DNA of 23,153 nt from JAAYEL01 sp964344625. Its GTDB lineage: Bacteria > Bacillota > Clostridia > Tissierellales > Peptoniphilaceae. A program made the position numbers and the translations under genes. Position 1 is the first letter of the stretch. Each line of letters opens with the position of its first letter. The DNA lies in the NCBI GenBank assembly GCA_964344625.1, contig CAYFNZ010000015.1, positions 1-23,153 on the forward strand, written 5' to 3'. The notes beneath the pieces are model-generated. The model was given only the letters and a program-made list of their open reading frames with translations, did not search any database and had not been told where the DNA came from. Positions 7,567 to 14,803 of this stretch are shown piece by piece.

Positions 7567-7608
7567 TTAAATCACCTCGGCTTAAAATAAGAATAAATTA
7601 TTGTCTTA

Positions 7609-7637
7609 ATTATACCATTAAAGCTTATTTTGCAAAA
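7609..7637 (-). promoter_or_regulatory. Promoter of the dCMP deaminase gene
   Basis: On the minus strand TTTTGC (7637-7632) and an extended -10, TGGTATAAT (hexamer 7614-7609), are 17 bases apart. The -35 overlaps the palindrome TATTTTGCAAAATA (7626-7639), which also covers the -35 of the opposite promoter. Confidence 0.6.
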
Positions 7638-7660
7638 TATCGCTTTTCTTATGATATAAT
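7630..7660 (+). promoter_or_regulatory. Promoter of the phosphorylase gene
   Basis: TTGCAA (7630-7635) lies 19 bases before TATAAT (7655-7660), which has an extended -10 TG at 7652-7653, about 50 bases before the ATG. The long spacer suggests that the extended -10 matters or that a regulator assists. Confidence 0.55.
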
Positions 7661-7713
7661 AAGGTAGTGTATTTTTAATACATAAATATGATTTTTAAGC
7701 TAGGGGGTTAATT

Positions 7714-10092
7714 ATGAAATTTAATGAGGATTTTTTTCTTAAAGAATTTAAAACTAACTTAGAAAAAACATTCGTAAAAAAATATGAAGAGGCTACAGAC
7801 CGTGAAAAATACGTGGCCCTTTCTCAAACAATTATGAATTTAATTCAAGAAGATTGGCTAGAAACTAAAGAAAAGACTAGTAAAAAGAGAAATGCTTACT
7901 ACTTATCAGCTGAATTCTTGATAGGTAGATCAATGGGCAACAACCTATTAAACCTAGGTATCTTAGACCAAGTTAAAAAGATATTGGCTGATATGAATAT
8001 AGACTTCGACCAGTTAGAAGATCTAGAAGACGATGCAGCTTTAGGTAATGGGGGCTTGGGAAGACTTGCTGCCTGCTTTATGGAGTCAGGAGCGACTGAA
8101 TCCCTACCTTTACAAGGTTATGGGCTAAGGTATTCTCAAGGTATCTTCCAACAAAAATTTGTAGAAGGTTTCCAAGTAGAAGAAGGGGACAACTGGCTTG
8201 AACATGGAGATTTCTGGTCAGTAAGAAAAGAATCAGAAGCACAAATAGTAAGCTTTAGAGACTTTAAGGTTAAGGCTATTCCATACGATGTACCTATAGT
8301 AGGCTATAGGAATGGGGTGGTAAATACCTTGAGATTATGGCAAGCTGAAGCCTACAAAAATGGCGGTTTTGACTTTGCTAAATTCAATAATTTTGAATAT
8401 GATGAATCAGTTAGGGACAAAAATGTCGCTGAAGATATAACAAGAGTCCTTTATCCAAATGACATTCAAAGAAGAGGAAAGCTACTTAGACTCCTTCAAC
8501 AATACTTCTTTGTTTCAGCAAGTATGCTGGATGTAATTGACAAATACAAGAAGAATTATCCAGAAGATAAGAAGTTCGTAGACTTCCACAAGTATCACAT
8601 TTTCCAATTAAATGATACTCACCCAGTAATAGCAATTCCGGAATTGATAAGAATCCTATTAGACCAAGAGGGACTTGGTTGGGAAGAAGCCTTCCAAGTT
8701 GCGACAAAGGTATTTGCATTTACAAACCATACAGTATTGCAAGAAGCCTTGGAAAAATGGTCAGTAGACCTTATTGAAGAAGTTGCACCAAGATGCTTAG
8801 ACATTATCAGGGAAATAGACAAGAGATTCTTAAGCGAACTTAAGATGGAAAACTATAGCCAAGAAGCTATAGATAGTTATAGAATAGTAAAGGGCGACCT
8901 TGTAGAGATGGCATTTTTAGCTACCTATATGTCAACTTCAATAAATGGGGTGGCAGCTATCCATACAGAAATCCTAAAGAAAGACACCTTGAAGCAATGG
9001 TATGACCTAAGTCCTGAAAAGTTCAACAACAAGACAAATGGGGTAACTCCAAGAAGGTGGCTTCAATACTCAAATCCAAAGCTTACAGCCTTGATAGATG
9101 AACTATTGGGCTCAGAAGATTGGAAGCACGATATGACCCTTCTAAAGGGCTTAGAAAAGTTTGCTGATGAAAGAGAAGTCTTAGAAAGACTAATTGAAAT
9201 CAAGCATGAAAAGAAGGTTGAACTAGCAGAATATATCAGAAAAACAGAAGGAATCGAAATAGATCCAAACTCTATTTTTGACATTCAAATAAAGAGATTA
9301 CACGAATATAAGAGACAGCTACTAAATGCCCTTCACATTGTATATCTTTACAATCAAATAAAGAAAAACCCTAACTTTGAGATGAACCCAACTACCTTTA
9401 TCTTTGGTGGTAAGGCAGCTCCAGGATACTTTAGAGCTAAGGGTATAATTAAATTTATTAATGAAATTGCAAATCTTGTAAACAATGACCCAGATGTAAA
9501 TGGTAAAATAAAAGTGGTATTTATATCTAACTACAGGGTAAGCTATGCTGAAAAACTATTCCCTGCAGCAGATGTTTCTGAACAAATCTCAACAGCAGGT
9601 AAGGAAGCAAGCGGAACTGGTAATATGAAATTCATGATGAATGCCACAGTTACCCTAGGTACCATGGACGGCGCAAACGTTGAAATCTTCGATGCAGCAG
9701 GCCTTTCAAATAACTACTTATTTGGAGCTAAAGAAGATGAACTTTCAGAAATCGAAGCAACATATGACGCAAAGTGGTATTATCATAATAGCAAGGATAT
9801 TAAGGATGCAGTTGATATCTTAATCAACGAAAACTTGATTTCAGATAATGGCTCATACCACTTCCTAGACATCTACAACGAATTGGTAAATCCACAAAAT
9901 GGAGACAGGGCTGACAGGTATTTCTTATTGAAAGACTTTGAAAGCTACAAGAAAGTCCACGCTAGGGCCAATGCCGACTATAGCGATAAGCTAGCTTATG
10001 CTAGAAAGGGACTAATAAACTTAGCAAACAGCGGAATATTTTCTTCTGATAGAACTATAAAACAATATGCAGAAGAAATTTGGAATATTTAA
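7714..10092 (+). CDS. Alpha-glucan (glycogen/maltodextrin) phosphorylase
   Basis: Cytosolic PLP enzyme of 792 residues that releases glucose-1-phosphate from alpha-1,4-glucans with phosphate. The length matches bacterial MalP/GlgP. The PLP-binding segment EASGTGNMKFMMN contains the Schiff-base lysine at about residue 639, and the following GTMDGANVEI is a family signature. N-terminal landmarks are NAYYLSAEFLIGRSMGNNLLNLG and the DAALGNGGLGRLAACFMES block; HIFQLNDTHPVIAIPELIRIL is also typical. The ATG at 7714 follows TAGGGGG. No glycogen synthesis gene (glgA, B, C) is near, so it cannot be settled whether it uses stored glycogen or imported maltodextrin. Only 11 bases separate it from the aldolase gene, so the two are probably one transcript. 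Confidence 0.93.
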   Translation: MKFNEDFFLKEFKTNLEKTFVKKYEEATDREKYVALSQTIMNLIQEDWLETKEKTSKKRNAYYLSAEFLIGRSMGNNLLNLGILDQVKKILADMNIDFDQLEDLEDDAALGNGGLGRLAACFMESGATESLPLQGYGLRYSQGIFQQKFVEGFQVEEGDNWLEHGDFWSVRKESEAQIVSFRDFKVKAIPYDVPIVGYRNGVVNTLRLWQAEAYKNGGFDFAKFNNFEYDESVRDKNVAEDITRVLYPNDIQRRGKLLRLLQQYFFVSASMLDVIDKYKKNYPEDKKFVDFHKYHIFQLNDTHPVIAIPELIRILLDQEGLGWEEAFQVATKVFAFTNHTVLQEALEKWSVDLIEEVAPRCLDIIREIDKRFLSELKMENYSQEAIDSYRIVKGDLVEMAFLATYMSTSINGVAAIHTEILKKDTLKQWYDLSPEKFNNKTNGVTPRRWLQYSNPKLTALIDELLGSEDWKHDMTLLKGLEKFADEREVLERLIEIKHEKKVELAEYIRKTEGIEIDPNSIFDIQIKRLHEYKRQLLNALHIVYLYNQIKKNPNFEMNPTTFIFGGKAAPGYFRAKGIIKFINEIANLVNNDPDVNGKIKVVFISNYRVSYAEKLFPAADVSEQISTAGKEASGTGNMKFMMNATVTLGTMDGANVEIFDAAGLSNNYLFGAKEDELSEIEATYDAKWYYHNSKDIKDAVDILINENLISDNGSYHFLDIYNELVNPQNGDRADRYFLLKDFESYKKVHARANADYSDKLAYARKGLINLANSGIFSSDRTIKQYAEEIWNI

Positions 10093-10103
10093 GGGGGAAA
10101 ATT

Positions 10104-10967
10104 ATGATAGTAGAAGCAGGTGCAATGCTTAGAAAAGCATTAGAAGGAAAGTACGCAGTAGGACAATTTAACATCAACAACTTAGAATGGGCTAAGCACA
10201 TATTATTAGCTGCTCAACAAGCAAATTCACCAGTAATTCTTGGTGTATCAGAAGGTGCAGGAAAGTATATGGGAGGCTACAACACTATAGTTGGTATGGT
10301 TAATGGTTTAATCAAGGACCTAAACATCACAGTTCCAGTTGCCCTTCACCTAGACCACGGTTCTTATGAAGGAGCTTTCAAGACTATGGAAGCTGGCTTT
10401 AAATCAGTAATGTTTGACGGCTCTCACTATCCAATCGAAGAAAATGTTGAAAAGACAAAGGAAATCGTTGAAAAGGCTCATGCTCAAGGAATTTCAGTTG
10501 AAGCTGAAGTAGGTTCAATCGGTGGAGAAGAAGACGGCGTAATCGGCAAGGGTGAAATTGCAAGCCCTCAAGAATGTAAGAGAATTGCTGACCTAGGAGT
10601 AGACTTCCTAGCTGCAGGTATCGGTAATATCCACGGGGTTTACCCAGAAAACTGGGAAGGCCTAGATATGGAAGCCCTAAAGGCAATTAAGGAAGAAATC
10701 GGTGACCTTCCACTAGTACTACACGGTGGTACAGGTATTCCTGAAGAAATGATCAAAGAAGCTATTTCTCATGGAGTATCAAAAATAAATGTAAATACTG
10801 AAATACAAATAGCATTTGCCAAGGCTGTTAGAAAGTATATTGAAGAAGGCAAGGACCTTCAAGGTAAGGGATTTGACCCTAGAAAACTTCTTGCAGGTGG
10901 TAACCAAGCAATAATTGACACAGTTTTAGAAAAGATGGAAATTTTTGGTTCTATTAACAAGGCTTAG
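10104..10967 (+). CDS. fba: Class II fructose-bisphosphate aldolase
   Basis: Zinc-dependent aldolase of 287 residues that interconverts fructose-1,6-bisphosphate with DHAP and glyceraldehyde-3-phosphate in glycolysis. The N-terminal EGKYAVGQFNINNLEWA, the catalytic-metal region VALHLDHGS (residues near 80), AAGIGNIHGVYP (zinc His) and LVLHGGTGIP (zinc His, phosphate loop), followed by KINVNTEIQIAF, are hallmarks of FbaA-type enzymes. The ATG at 10104 is chosen because an AAGGGGG ribosome site sits 6 bases upstream; the same frame is open upstream to 10080 but that start has no ribosome site and overlaps the phosphorylase end. Tagatose-bisphosphate aldolase is a close relative, but the NINNLEW start and context favour Fba. 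Confidence 0.93.
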   Translation: MIVEAGAMLRKALEGKYAVGQFNINNLEWAKHILLAAQQANSPVILGVSEGAGKYMGGYNTIVGMVNGLIKDLNITVPVALHLDHGSYEGAFKTMEAGFKSVMFDGSHYPIEENVEKTKEIVEKAHAQGISVEAEVGSIGGEEDGVIGKGEIASPQECKRIADLGVDFLAAGIGNIHGVYPENWEGLDMEALKAIKEEIGDLPLVLHGGTGIPEEMIKEAISHGVSKINVNTEIQIAFAKAVRKYIEEGKDLQGKGFDPRKLLAGGNQAIIDTVLEKMEIFGSINKA

Positions 10968-10978
10968 TAAGTTTGGAA

Positions 10979-11003
10979 AAAGGGGCATTTTGCCCCTTTA
11001 TTT
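10979..11003 (+). terminator. Hairpin after fba
   Basis: A 9-bp stem, AAAGGGGCA/TGCCCCTTT (10979-10987 with 10991-10999), has a 3-base loop and a short, broken T tail (TTTATTTAT). It may be leaky, letting some transcription pass into rho, which starts 25 bases later. Confidence 0.6.
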
Positions 11004-11027
11004 ATATAATGAGGTAGAAGGAAATAG

Positions 11028-12413
11028 ATGGATTTAGAGACACTTAAAGAAAAGAAGCTTCCGGAATTGAGAGAGATGGCTCAGAGTCTTGGTGTTGACA
11101 GGATAACAACATATAAGAAGGACGATTTGATACAAGCTATAATCAATCAAATTGAAATCAATTCCAGGGAAAATGAGAAGATAGAAAGGGAAAAGAATAG
11201 CCCTAAACAAGAAAATGAACAAGATACTGACTCTAGCCATGACGACAGCGACAACAAAGACCAATCTAACGAGGGTAAGCAAGTTATCGAGGGAATCTTA
11301 GATGTAATGGATGAGGGCTTCGGCTTTATTAGACAGCATGACTACGATTCAGGAGAAGAAGATGTATATGTATCTCCTATTCAAGTTAGGAGATTTAGGT
11401 TAAAAACCGGCGATTATATCAAGGGTTTGATTAGAGATAAAAAAGAAAAAGACAAATTCGCACCACTTATCTACGTTTTTGAAATCAATGGTAATTCACC
11501 AGAAAATTCTTATAAAAGATTAAATTTTGAAGATTTAAAACCGATTTACCCAACCCAAAAATTAAAATTAGAAAACAAGAGTAATGACATTACTAATAGG
11601 ATTATTGACCTTGTTGCCCCAATAGGTAAGGGACAAAGAGGTTTGATTGTCAGCCCTCCAAAAACAGGTAAGACAACAATAATCAAAAAACTTGCAAATG
11701 CAATTGAAGAAAACCACCCAGAAGCAAAGATTTTTATCTTGCTTATAGACGAAAGACCTGAAGAGGTTACCGATATTGAAAGGTCTGTAAACAAGTTCAC
11801 TCAAGACAAGAACCCATCTATGAAGACCGAAATAGTGGCATCTACCTTTGATGAACCTGTTGAAAACCACATCAGACTTTCTGAAATTGTTATAGAAAGA
11901 GCCAAGAGATATGTTGAAATGGGGACTGATGTAGTTATACTTTTAGACTCCATAACCAGGATGGCCAGGGCCTATAACATAGTAACCCCTGCATCAGGAA
12001 AGACTCTTTCAGGTGGTTTAGACCCGCTTGCACTTTTCAAGCCAAAAAGATTTTTTGGTGCAGCCCGTAACATTGAAAAGGGTGGATCCTTGACAATACT
12101 TGCAACCTGCCTTGTAGACACAGGTTCAAGGATGGATGATATGATCTATGAAGAATTTAAGGGAACAGGTAACATGGAACTACACCTTGATAGGGACCTT
12201 TCAGAAATGAGAATATTCCCAGCCATTGATATCTACAAGTCTGGTACAAGAAGAGATGACCTTCTATTATCTAGCGATGCTCAAAAGGCCATGATAAAAT
12301 TAAGGAAGCTAAACAAGGGAGTAAAATCCTATGAAGCCATGAGCCAATTAATCAAGCTTTTCAAAAATAGTAACAACAATGAAGAACTAGTTGAAACAAT
12401 AAAAGACCTATAA
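11028..12413 (+). CDS. rho: Transcription termination factor Rho
   Basis: Hexameric RNA-dependent ATPase of 461 residues that ends transcription at Rho-dependent sites. Domains: Rho_N/SAP-like helices (1-44); a polar, charged linker rich in E, N, D, K, S (45-86), a common insertion of Gram-positive Rho; the cold-shock-like RNA-binding domain (87-155, with GFGFIRQHDYDSGEEDVYVS); and the ATPase core with Walker A SPPKTGKTT (209-217), the DERPEEVTDIER motif (241-251), Walker B VVILLDSITRMARAYN (302-317) and the Q/R-loop region LSGGLDPLALFKPKRFFGAARNIE. All key elements look intact. Start ATG at 11028 follows AAGGAAA. It follows fba by 60 bases with a weak hairpin between; ironically it ends with a strong intrinsic terminator. 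Confidence 0.97.
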   Translation: MDLETLKEKKLPELREMAQSLGVDRITTYKKDDLIQAIINQIEINSRENEKIEREKNSPKQENEQDTDSSHDDSDNKDQSNEGKQVIEGILDVMDEGFGFIRQHDYDSGEEDVYVSPIQVRRFRLKTGDYIKGLIRDKKEKDKFAPLIYVFEINGNSPENSYKRLNFEDLKPIYPTQKLKLENKSNDITNRIIDLVAPIGKGQRGLIVSPPKTGKTTIIKKLANAIEENHPEAKIFILLIDERPEEVTDIERSVNKFTQDKNPSMKTEIVASTFDEPVENHIRLSEIVIERAKRYVEMGTDVVILLDSITRMARAYNIVTPASGKTLSGGLDPLALFKPKRFFGAARNIEKGGSLTILATCLVDTGSRMDDMIYEEFKGTGNMELHLDRDLSEMRIFPAIDIYKSGTRRDDLLLSSDAQKAMIKLRKLNKGVKSYEAMSQLIKLFKNSNNNEELVETIKDL

Positions 12414-12416
12414 AAT

Positions 12417-12461
12417 AACCTCTTGCCAAAGAAATAAATTCTTTGAGTAAGAGGTTTTTTT
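12417..12461 (+). terminator. Intrinsic terminator of rho
   Basis: AACCTCTT (12417-12424) pairs with AAGAGGTT (12449-12456); inside it CAAAGAA pairs with TTCTTTG. Seven T follow (12455-12461). Confidence 0.88.
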
Positions 12462-12484
12462 GTGTTCAAGGATTAATTCACTTC

Positions 12485-12709
12485 CTATTTCTTTTTAAAT
12501 CCTAAGGCGGATTCTAGGTAGGATACATCTTCTGGGTTGTAGTTTTCTTCTTCGGGACAAGTGTCCATAAGGGGACCATTCTTTTCTTCTATTTCGTCCA
12601 CATAGTCGTAAAGTACTGTTTCTATCAATTCTTCAACTTCGATATTGTTGTTTTTGGCGAATACCTTAAGTTTCTTTTCTAGGTAGTCATCAAGTTTTAA
12701 TGTAATCAT
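12485..12709 (-). CDS. Small ribbon-helix-helix-like protein, function unknown
   Basis: A 74-residue acidic protein. Residues 1-42 (MITLKLDDYLEKKLKVFAKN, then an EVEELIETVLYDYVDEIEE helix) have the short strand plus two-helix pattern of ribbon-helix-helix DNA-binding proteins (CopG/antitoxin-like). The tail (43-74) is acidic, with a lone CPEE and a LESALGFKKK end similar to antitoxin tails. Start ATG at 12709 follows GGAGG. No toxin gene stands next to it on either side. An inverted repeat (AACATTA and TAATGTT, 12742-12760) lies 33 bases upstream and could be its operator, by analogy with self-regulating RHH proteins. The fold assignment is by pattern only; it could also be a simple unknown small protein. 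Confidence 0.65.
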   Translation of the reverse strand: MITLKLDDYLEKKLKVFAKNNNIEVEELIETVLYDYVDEIEEKNGPLMDTCPEEENYNPEDVSYLESALGFKKK

Positions 12710-12741
12710 ATGGCCTCCAAAATATAAAATTAAATAAATGT

Positions 12742-12760
12742 AACATTAACAAATAATGTT
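12742..12760. promoter_or_regulatory. Inverted repeat upstream of the RHH-like gene, possible operator
   Basis: AACATTA (12742-12748) and TAATGTT (12754-12760) are perfect 7-bp arms around ACAAA. They lie between the RHH-like start codon and a plus-strand promoter. Operator function is inferred from position only. Confidence 0.35.
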
Positions 12761-12780
12761 TGACATATAATAGGAAAACG

Positions 12781-12809
12781 TTGACAAAAACTATGTCATA
12801 GTCTATTAT
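12781..12809 (+). promoter_or_regulatory. Strong orphan promoter with a palindrome in its spacer
   Basis: A consensus -35 TTGACA (12781-12786) and -10 TATTAT (12804-12809) are 17 bases apart. The spacer holds a perfect 13-bp palindrome ACTATG-T-CATAGT (12790-12802). No known gene follows in this direction before the terminator at 12889-12914. Confidence 0.65.
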
Positions 12810-12835
12810 AATAATTGTAAGAGAAAGATAAGTTT

Positions 12836-12889
12836 ATGACTGGCACAAACTTTTGTTTATTCTTTTTCATCATAATTAACTCCAAATAA
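12836..12889 (+). CDS. Possible 17-residue hydrophobic peptide
   Basis: ATG at 12836 opens a 17-codon frame encoding MTGTNFCLFFFIIINSK, with a run of nine hydrophobic residues (FCLFFFIII). A weak ribosome site AGAAAG (12822-12827) lies 8 bases upstream. The stop codon touches the terminator stem. The length, hydrophobic core and promoter resemble small membrane-acting peptides, but a frame this short can arise by chance in AT-rich DNA, so this is a candidate only. Confidence 0.25.
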   Translation: MTGTNFCLFFFIIINSK

Positions 12890-12914
12890 AAGGACAGATT
12901 CATCTGTTCTTTTT
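12886..12914. terminator. Bidirectional terminator between the small transcript and the HAD gene
   Basis: AAAGGACAGA (12889-12898) pairs with TCTGTTCTTT (12903-12912) with one G-T pair and a TTCA loop. There is a T run on the plus strand (12910-12914) and a TTTTATTT tail on the minus strand after the HAD gene stop at 12926. Confidence 0.78.
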
Positions 12915-12925
12915 ACTTTTAAAGA

Positions 12926-13591
12926 TTAAAATTGATCTAGGATTTTGGTGATTTCTGAAAAATCTTCTATAAAATAATCTGAAACCTCTTTTACTACATC
13001 CACCTCATCGGATAATTCATCATGGACACCAACAGCTATGAAATCAGCTTCTTTAGCCAGGTTAAGGGCATATGAGGCATCGTCAAAAAAGATTATTTCC
13101 TTAGGTTTAGCCTGTAATTCTTCGCTTATGGTCTTGTAATAATTGATGTCATATTTTTTAAGACCAAGTTGGTCTGGTGTATAAATCTTCTTAAAATAAT
13201 CTAGGATATTTGCCCTCCTAATTCCTTCTAAGGCATAGCAATAATCAGTTGCAGTTGCTAGATAAATTTCATAACCTTCACCATGAAGGTTTCTGATAGT
13301 GTTTTCAACATTTGCTTTTGCCCTATTTTTTGCAGTGTAGAAATCATATAAAAAAGCGTGGATTTTTTCGGCGATTTGGTCTTCGCTTCGGCCATCATTT
13401 ATGACATTTTTAACCCTCTTTATAGAGTTGGCTAAGGCGGAAGACTTAGTTAGGTTTGGTAGACCTATATGGGCACTTTTTTCATTTTTATTTGGATCAA
13501 AATTTTCATAAAGGTCCATAAAATTATGCCACATAAACATGCTATTTAGCAGGGTGCCATCCATATCAAAAACTAATTTTTTTCTTTGCAT
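12926..13591 (-). CDS. HAD-superfamily hydrolase (phosphatase-like)
   Basis: A 221-residue cytosolic HAD phosphatase of the phosphoglycolate phosphatase / beta-phosphoglucomutase type (subclass I cap). Motif I is DMDGT (9-13, nucleophile Asp9 and acid Asp11), motif II ATAT (112-115), the motif III lysine lies in GLKKYD (145-146), and motif IV is FFDDAS with Asp170-Asp171. An all-helical cap lies between residues 15 and 90, so a small phosphorylated metabolite is the likely substrate, but it cannot be named. Start ATG at 13591 follows AAGGAGTG. Monocistronic, divergent from mreB. Confidence 0.88.
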   Translation of the reverse strand: MQRKKLVFDMDGTLLNSMFMWHNFMDLYENFDPNKNEKSAHIGLPNLTKSSALANSIKRVKNVINDGRSEDQIAEKIHAFLYDFYTAKNRAKANVENTIRNLHGEGYEIYLATATDYCYALEGIRRANILDYFKKIYTPDQLGLKKYDINYYKTISEELQAKPKEIIFFDDASYALNLAKEADFIAVGVHDELSDEVDVVKEVSDYFIEDFSEITKILDQF

Positions 13592-13693
13592 ATTTCACTC
13601 CTTATCCATATAGTTTACCTTAATGCAGCCGGTAAAGCAAAAAGCAAAAAAAGATTTTAGCTTAAATTTTGCAATTTTTTTTGAATGTCTATA

Positions 13694-13702
13694 TGCTATA
13701 AT
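13694..13702 (+). promoter_or_regulatory. Extended -10 promoter of the MreB-like gene
   Basis: TGCTATAAT (13694-13702) is a perfect extended -10. No clear -35 lies 16-18 bases upstream, where the sequence is a T-run; an extended -10 can dispense with it. Confidence 0.55.
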
Positions 13703-13743
13703 TATTATATATATGTTTTATTTTTTGTGAATTGGAGAATTAT

Positions 13744-14802
13744 ATGAAATTAAGTTTAAGAAGAAAAGTTGCGATAGATTTAGGTACTACTTCAGTTTTA
13801 GTCTATACGAGGGGCAAGGGCGTCATTTTAAGTGAGCCCTCAGTTCTTGCTTACGATAGATTTACAGACAAGATTGTAGCAGTTGGGCTTGAAGCCAAGG
13901 AAATGCTAGGAAAGACACCTGGTAACATAGTTGCCCTAAGACCTATGAAAGATGGGGTCATAGTCGACTATAATTCAACAGAAAAAATGCTTAAGCATTT
14001 TCTAATGAAGTCAATAGGATTTTCCTTGATTAAGCCTGATGTAATAATCTGCGTTCCATCAAAGGCTACCCAGGTTCAAAAAAGGGCTGTTATGCAGGCT
14101 GCAAGCAAGGCAGGAGCTAACAATATCCATTTAATTGAAGAACCTCTTGCTGCAGGTATTGGCTCTGGAATAAAGATTTCAAGTCCGGGAGGAAGCATGG
14201 TGGTTGATATAGGGGGTGGAACGACAGATGTTGCCGTTATATCCATGGGGGGCATAGTGGTTTCTGAATCCATCAAGTCAGCGGGGGATGCCTGTGACCA
14301 AGCTATTATCGACTATGTTAGAAAACAATATAATATCATCATCGGCGAAATAACTGCTGAAGAAATAAAGATTGAGCTTTGTTCAAGAAACACAGAGGCA
14401 AAGAAGTCCTATCCGGCCAGGGGCAGAAACCTTTACAATGGCCTACCAGCCAATATTGAGCTAACCCAAGAAGACATAGAAATAGCCCTAGAAAAGCCTA
14501 TAGAAGATATAGTTGATACAGTTCATAGGGTTTTGAGTAATACGCCTCCAGAATTAGCGGCAGACCTTTACGAAGGTGGCATTATCCTTACAGGTGGTGG
14601 GGCCCTATTAAGAGGCCTAGATGAAAAAATCCAAGACAGGATAGGAATCAGGGTAATCATAGATGAAAATCCTTTGACATCTGTTGTTAGAGGGGCAGGC
14701 AGGGCCCTAAATTGGATCAACAAGCTTGACTCTATAGAAAACAACCAATTTGAACTTAGCAGGCAAGAAATTGCTAGAAAGGAAAAATTAAGAAGAAGAT
14801 AA
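13744..14802 (+). CDS. MreB/Mbl-family actin-like rod-shape protein
   Basis: Bacterial actin of 352 residues that forms membrane-bound filaments to guide lateral cell-wall synthesis. Phosphate-1 is IDLGTTS (11-17), a form with TTS rather than the TAN common in MreB; phosphate-2 is VVDIGGGTTDVAVIS (153-167); the adenosine motif is GGGALL (284-289). CVPSKATQVQKRAVMQAA and IEEPLAAGIG are family blocks. The ATG at 13744 is preferred over an in-frame TTG at 13732, since GGAG (13734-13737) is its ribosome site. mreC and mreD do not follow, which fits an Mbl or MreBH-type paralogue more than the canonical mreBCD gene. The next gene starts one base after the stop, so both are probably co-transcribed. 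The C-terminus is basic (EIARKEKLRRR). Confidence 0.92.
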   Translation: MKLSLRRKVAIDLGTTSVLVYTRGKGVILSEPSVLAYDRFTDKIVAVGLEAKEMLGKTPGNIVALRPMKDGVIVDYNSTEKMLKHFLMKSIGFSLIKPDVIICVPSKATQVQKRAVMQAASKAGANNIHLIEEPLAAGIGSGIKISSPGGSMVVDIGGGTTDVAVISMGGIVVSESIKSAGDACDQAIIDYVRKQYNIIIGEITAEEIKIELCSRNTEAKKSYPARGRNLYNGLPANIELTQEDIEIALEKPIEDIVDTVHRVLSNTPPELAADLYEGGIILTGGGALLRGLDEKIQDRIGIRVIIDENPLTSVVRGAGRALNWINKLDSIENNQFELSRQEIARKEKLRRR

Positions 14803-14803
14803 A

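Larger units (their letters stand above)
12816..12914 (+). ncRNA. Candidate ~100-nt small transcript
   Basis: The promoter at 12781-12809 would start RNA near 12816, and the hairpin at 12889-12914 would end it, giving a discrete RNA of about 100 bases divergent from the RHH-like gene. It may encode a 17-residue peptide or act as a small RNA. No known RNA family is recognised. The ends are predicted from promoter and terminator positions. Confidence 0.4.

Noticed and set aside
10080..10103. Upstream start for the aldolase within the phosphorylase end
   Set aside because: No ribosome site there; the ATG at 10104 has AAGGGGG and gives the normal N-terminus.
13732..13743. TTG start for the MreB-like gene
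   Set aside because: It overlaps the GGAG that is the ribosome site of the ATG at 13744.
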